NCBI GenBank assembly: GCA_026770585.1
Contig: MU646830.1
Location: forward strand, 225,197 to 236,387
DNA: 11,191 bases
Source: Baffinella frigidus
Lineage: Eukaryota; Cryptophyceae; Cryptomonadales; Baffinellaceae
Direction: 5' to 3'
The position numbers and the translations under genes are program-made. The notes below the pieces were generated by a model. It worked only from the letters and a program-made list of their open reading frames with translations, made no database searches and had not been told where the DNA came from. The stretch's first letter is position 1, and each line of letters begins with the position of its first letter. This document shows positions 10,387 to 11,191 of the stretch, in pieces.

Positions 10387-10428
10387 CGAGAGCCTGCCCA
10401 GCTTGTGGAATGGGAACGCCTCGAAGCC
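10387..10428 (-). CDS. Candidate phase-0 exon GFEAFPFHKLGRLS
   Basis: 42 nt on the minus strand between acceptor CATGTGCAG| and donor TCG|GTAAACCC, where the intron begins directly as telomere repeat. 14 codons. Not repeated elsewhere in the window, so no copy comparison is possible. The next island, 9643-9680, starts in another phase, so at least one exon in between would be missing. Confidence 0.35.
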
Positions 10429-10438
10429 CTGCACATGG

Positions 10439-10497
10439 TTCAGGAGGTTGGTTCAGGAAGTTGGTTCAGGAAGTTGGTTCAGGAAGTTGGTTCAGGA
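10439..10497. repeat. 13-bp minisatellite TTCAGGAAGTTGG
   Basis: Four to five units, the first reading TTCAGGAGGTTGG. The same word returns at 10721-10737. Segment 10498-10650 holds an F1-interior fragment (CCGTAGGGACATAGGAGGTT, then CCTACGG, near 10551-10587) and otherwise nothing I can support. Confidence 0.95.
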
Positions 10498-10651
10498 ACC
10501 GCTGCAGAGCGAGAAGGGGACAGTCTATCTAAACGTAATCCATAGGCCCTCCGGATCAAAACCGTAGGGACATAGGAGGTTCCTACGGAGAAGCACAGGT
10601 CGATTTTCGACCTTGGCTTTTGATTTCGTGCCACACTCGCTCGACAGCGGT

Positions 10652-10714
10652 CAGGACAATACTGCCATGGTTCAGGACAATGTCACTATGGTTCAGGACG
10701 ACATTGCTATGGTT
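10652..10714. repeat. 21-bp minisatellite, three copies
   Basis: CAGGACAATACTGCCATGGTT and two variants at 10673 and 10694. In one plus frame it reads QDNTAMV QDNVTMV QDDIAMV, and the minus strand is also open, so coding is not established. An open frame 10620-10910 in another register gives no recognisable domain. Confidence 0.9.
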
Positions 10715-10866
10715 CAGGAAGTTGGTTCAGCAGTCAGAGAGAGAACACCGCGGTATTGACACGCGCACGAAAACACGATGCGAGGTGCACCAACCTGAGT
10801 GCGTCTTTTTTATCGCCCCCGCTATTAGTGTTGTAGTTGGTACACAGGGGTCGAGTCGATGGACGC

Positions 10867-11056
10867 ACGTCAAGCTTCACCAGGGGTTGCACGAGAGGTT
10901 TCTAATCTGAATCAATCCCTAAGTCAAGGTTGTGGGCCCACTATTGACCACTCCCGACTCAACCACCCCTGGTACGCACTCTAAGTGGAGAACCACGGGC
11001 TTACCACAAGGAACATGGCGGCACCGTCAAGCTTCCCCAGGGGGGCACGAGAGGTG
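10867..11056. repeat. 31-bp direct repeat pair
   Basis: CGTCAAGCTTCMCCAGGGG followed by GCACGAGAGGT at 10867-10897 and 11026-11056. On the minus strand the right copy leads to AAGCTTGACGGTGCCGCC and a donor-like GTG|GTAAGC at 11004/11005, a weak exon hint. Nothing else is seen in 10715-11093. Confidence 0.7.
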
Positions 11057-11093
11057 CATGGGCTGTATCCGTGCCCCGCCGGCAGGCTGGCGG

Positions 11094-11191
11094 AGGGGGT
11101 GGGGATAGGGAGAGAGAGGAGAGAGAGAGGGAGAGCGAGAGAGGAGAGGAGAGAGAGGAGTGGAGAGAGAGGGGGGGAGAGAGAGAGAGGG
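11094..11191. repeat. GA microsatellite, runs off the window
   Basis: GGGGGTGGGGATAGGG and then (GA)n with GGAGA interruptions to the last base. Minus strand CT-rich, as for the other tracts, ending CCGCCAG. Confidence 0.95.

Noticed and set aside
10620-10910. 96-codon open frame on the plus strand
   Set aside because: It crosses a 21-bp minisatellite that is open in several frames on both strands, and no domain is recognisable.
1-11191. tRNA, rRNA or known ncRNA genes
   Set aside because: I saw no cloverleaf with A/B box words, no rRNA core motifs and no spliceosomal RNA motifs on either strand.

Overview
The window looks like repeat-rich, probably subtelomeric or interstitial, eukaryotic nuclear DNA. 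It has at least seven stretches of degenerate TTTAGGG-type telomere-like repeat, long GA/CT microsatellites, many minisatellites and several inverted-repeat (MITE-like) elements. It has no bacterial-style genes, rRNA, tRNA or CRISPR. TTTAGGG telomeres occur in plants, many algae, several alveolates and oomycetes, and the sequence alone does not let me choose among them.

No long intact open reading frame is convincing. The long open frames lie in simple repeats or overlap inverted repeats. Between the repeats, however, are short islands of 27-144 nt that read as protein. Most are bounded by AG on the left and GT on the right, have lengths divisible by three and are in phase 0. On the plus strand (415-1228) one 57-nt exon-like unit is repeated with introns of about 150 nt. 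On the minus strand, candidate exons run from about 10430 down to 2584, plus one at 98-142. The sequence between them is telomere-like DNA (CCCTAAA sense on that strand), (CT)n tracts, minisatellites and MITEs, so the repeats appear to be mostly intron filling. The best coding evidence is the minus-strand family at 5041-5777: two copies differ at 8 nucleotides over 22 codons and all 8 are silent. Several copies are visibly damaged (lost acceptor AG, in-frame TAG, frameshifts), so the locus may be a decayed or scrambled repeat-protein gene family rather than one working gene. I could not name the protein.

Layout: 1-95 minisatellite; 98-142 minus exon; 143-414 telomere-like; 415-1228 plus exon array; 1236-1656 inserted foldback element plus GA tract; 1662-1923 duplicated intron block; 1936-2112 inverted-repeat element with 11-bp flanking direct repeats; 2203-2247 AAG tract; 2298-2335 copy of the LTDLYR-coding motif; 2357-2494 family F2 MITE; 2584-2811 duplicated exon; 2841-3757 minisatellites, several hairpins and F1 fragments; 3526-4182 IELRQLF-type exons; 4192-4462 and 4754-5033 GA tracts separating exons; 5041-5968 main exon family; 6106-6268 F1 MITE; 6402-6870 two exons around a telomere-like intron; 6903-7397 repeats; 7459-7598 foldback; 7657-8383 F3, F1 and F2 MITEs; 8555-9320 F1 copies and a recurring donor motif; 9327-10428 telomere-like arrays with exon islands; 10439-11191 minisatellites, a short duplication and a terminal GA tract.

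Four inverted-repeat families are defined here by internal comparison: F1 (about 162 bp, three full copies), F2 (about 130-138 bp), F3 (133 bp) and two long foldbacks (1341-1559 and 7459-7598). All exon calls are inferences from splice-like borders, frame and copy comparison, and need transcript evidence.
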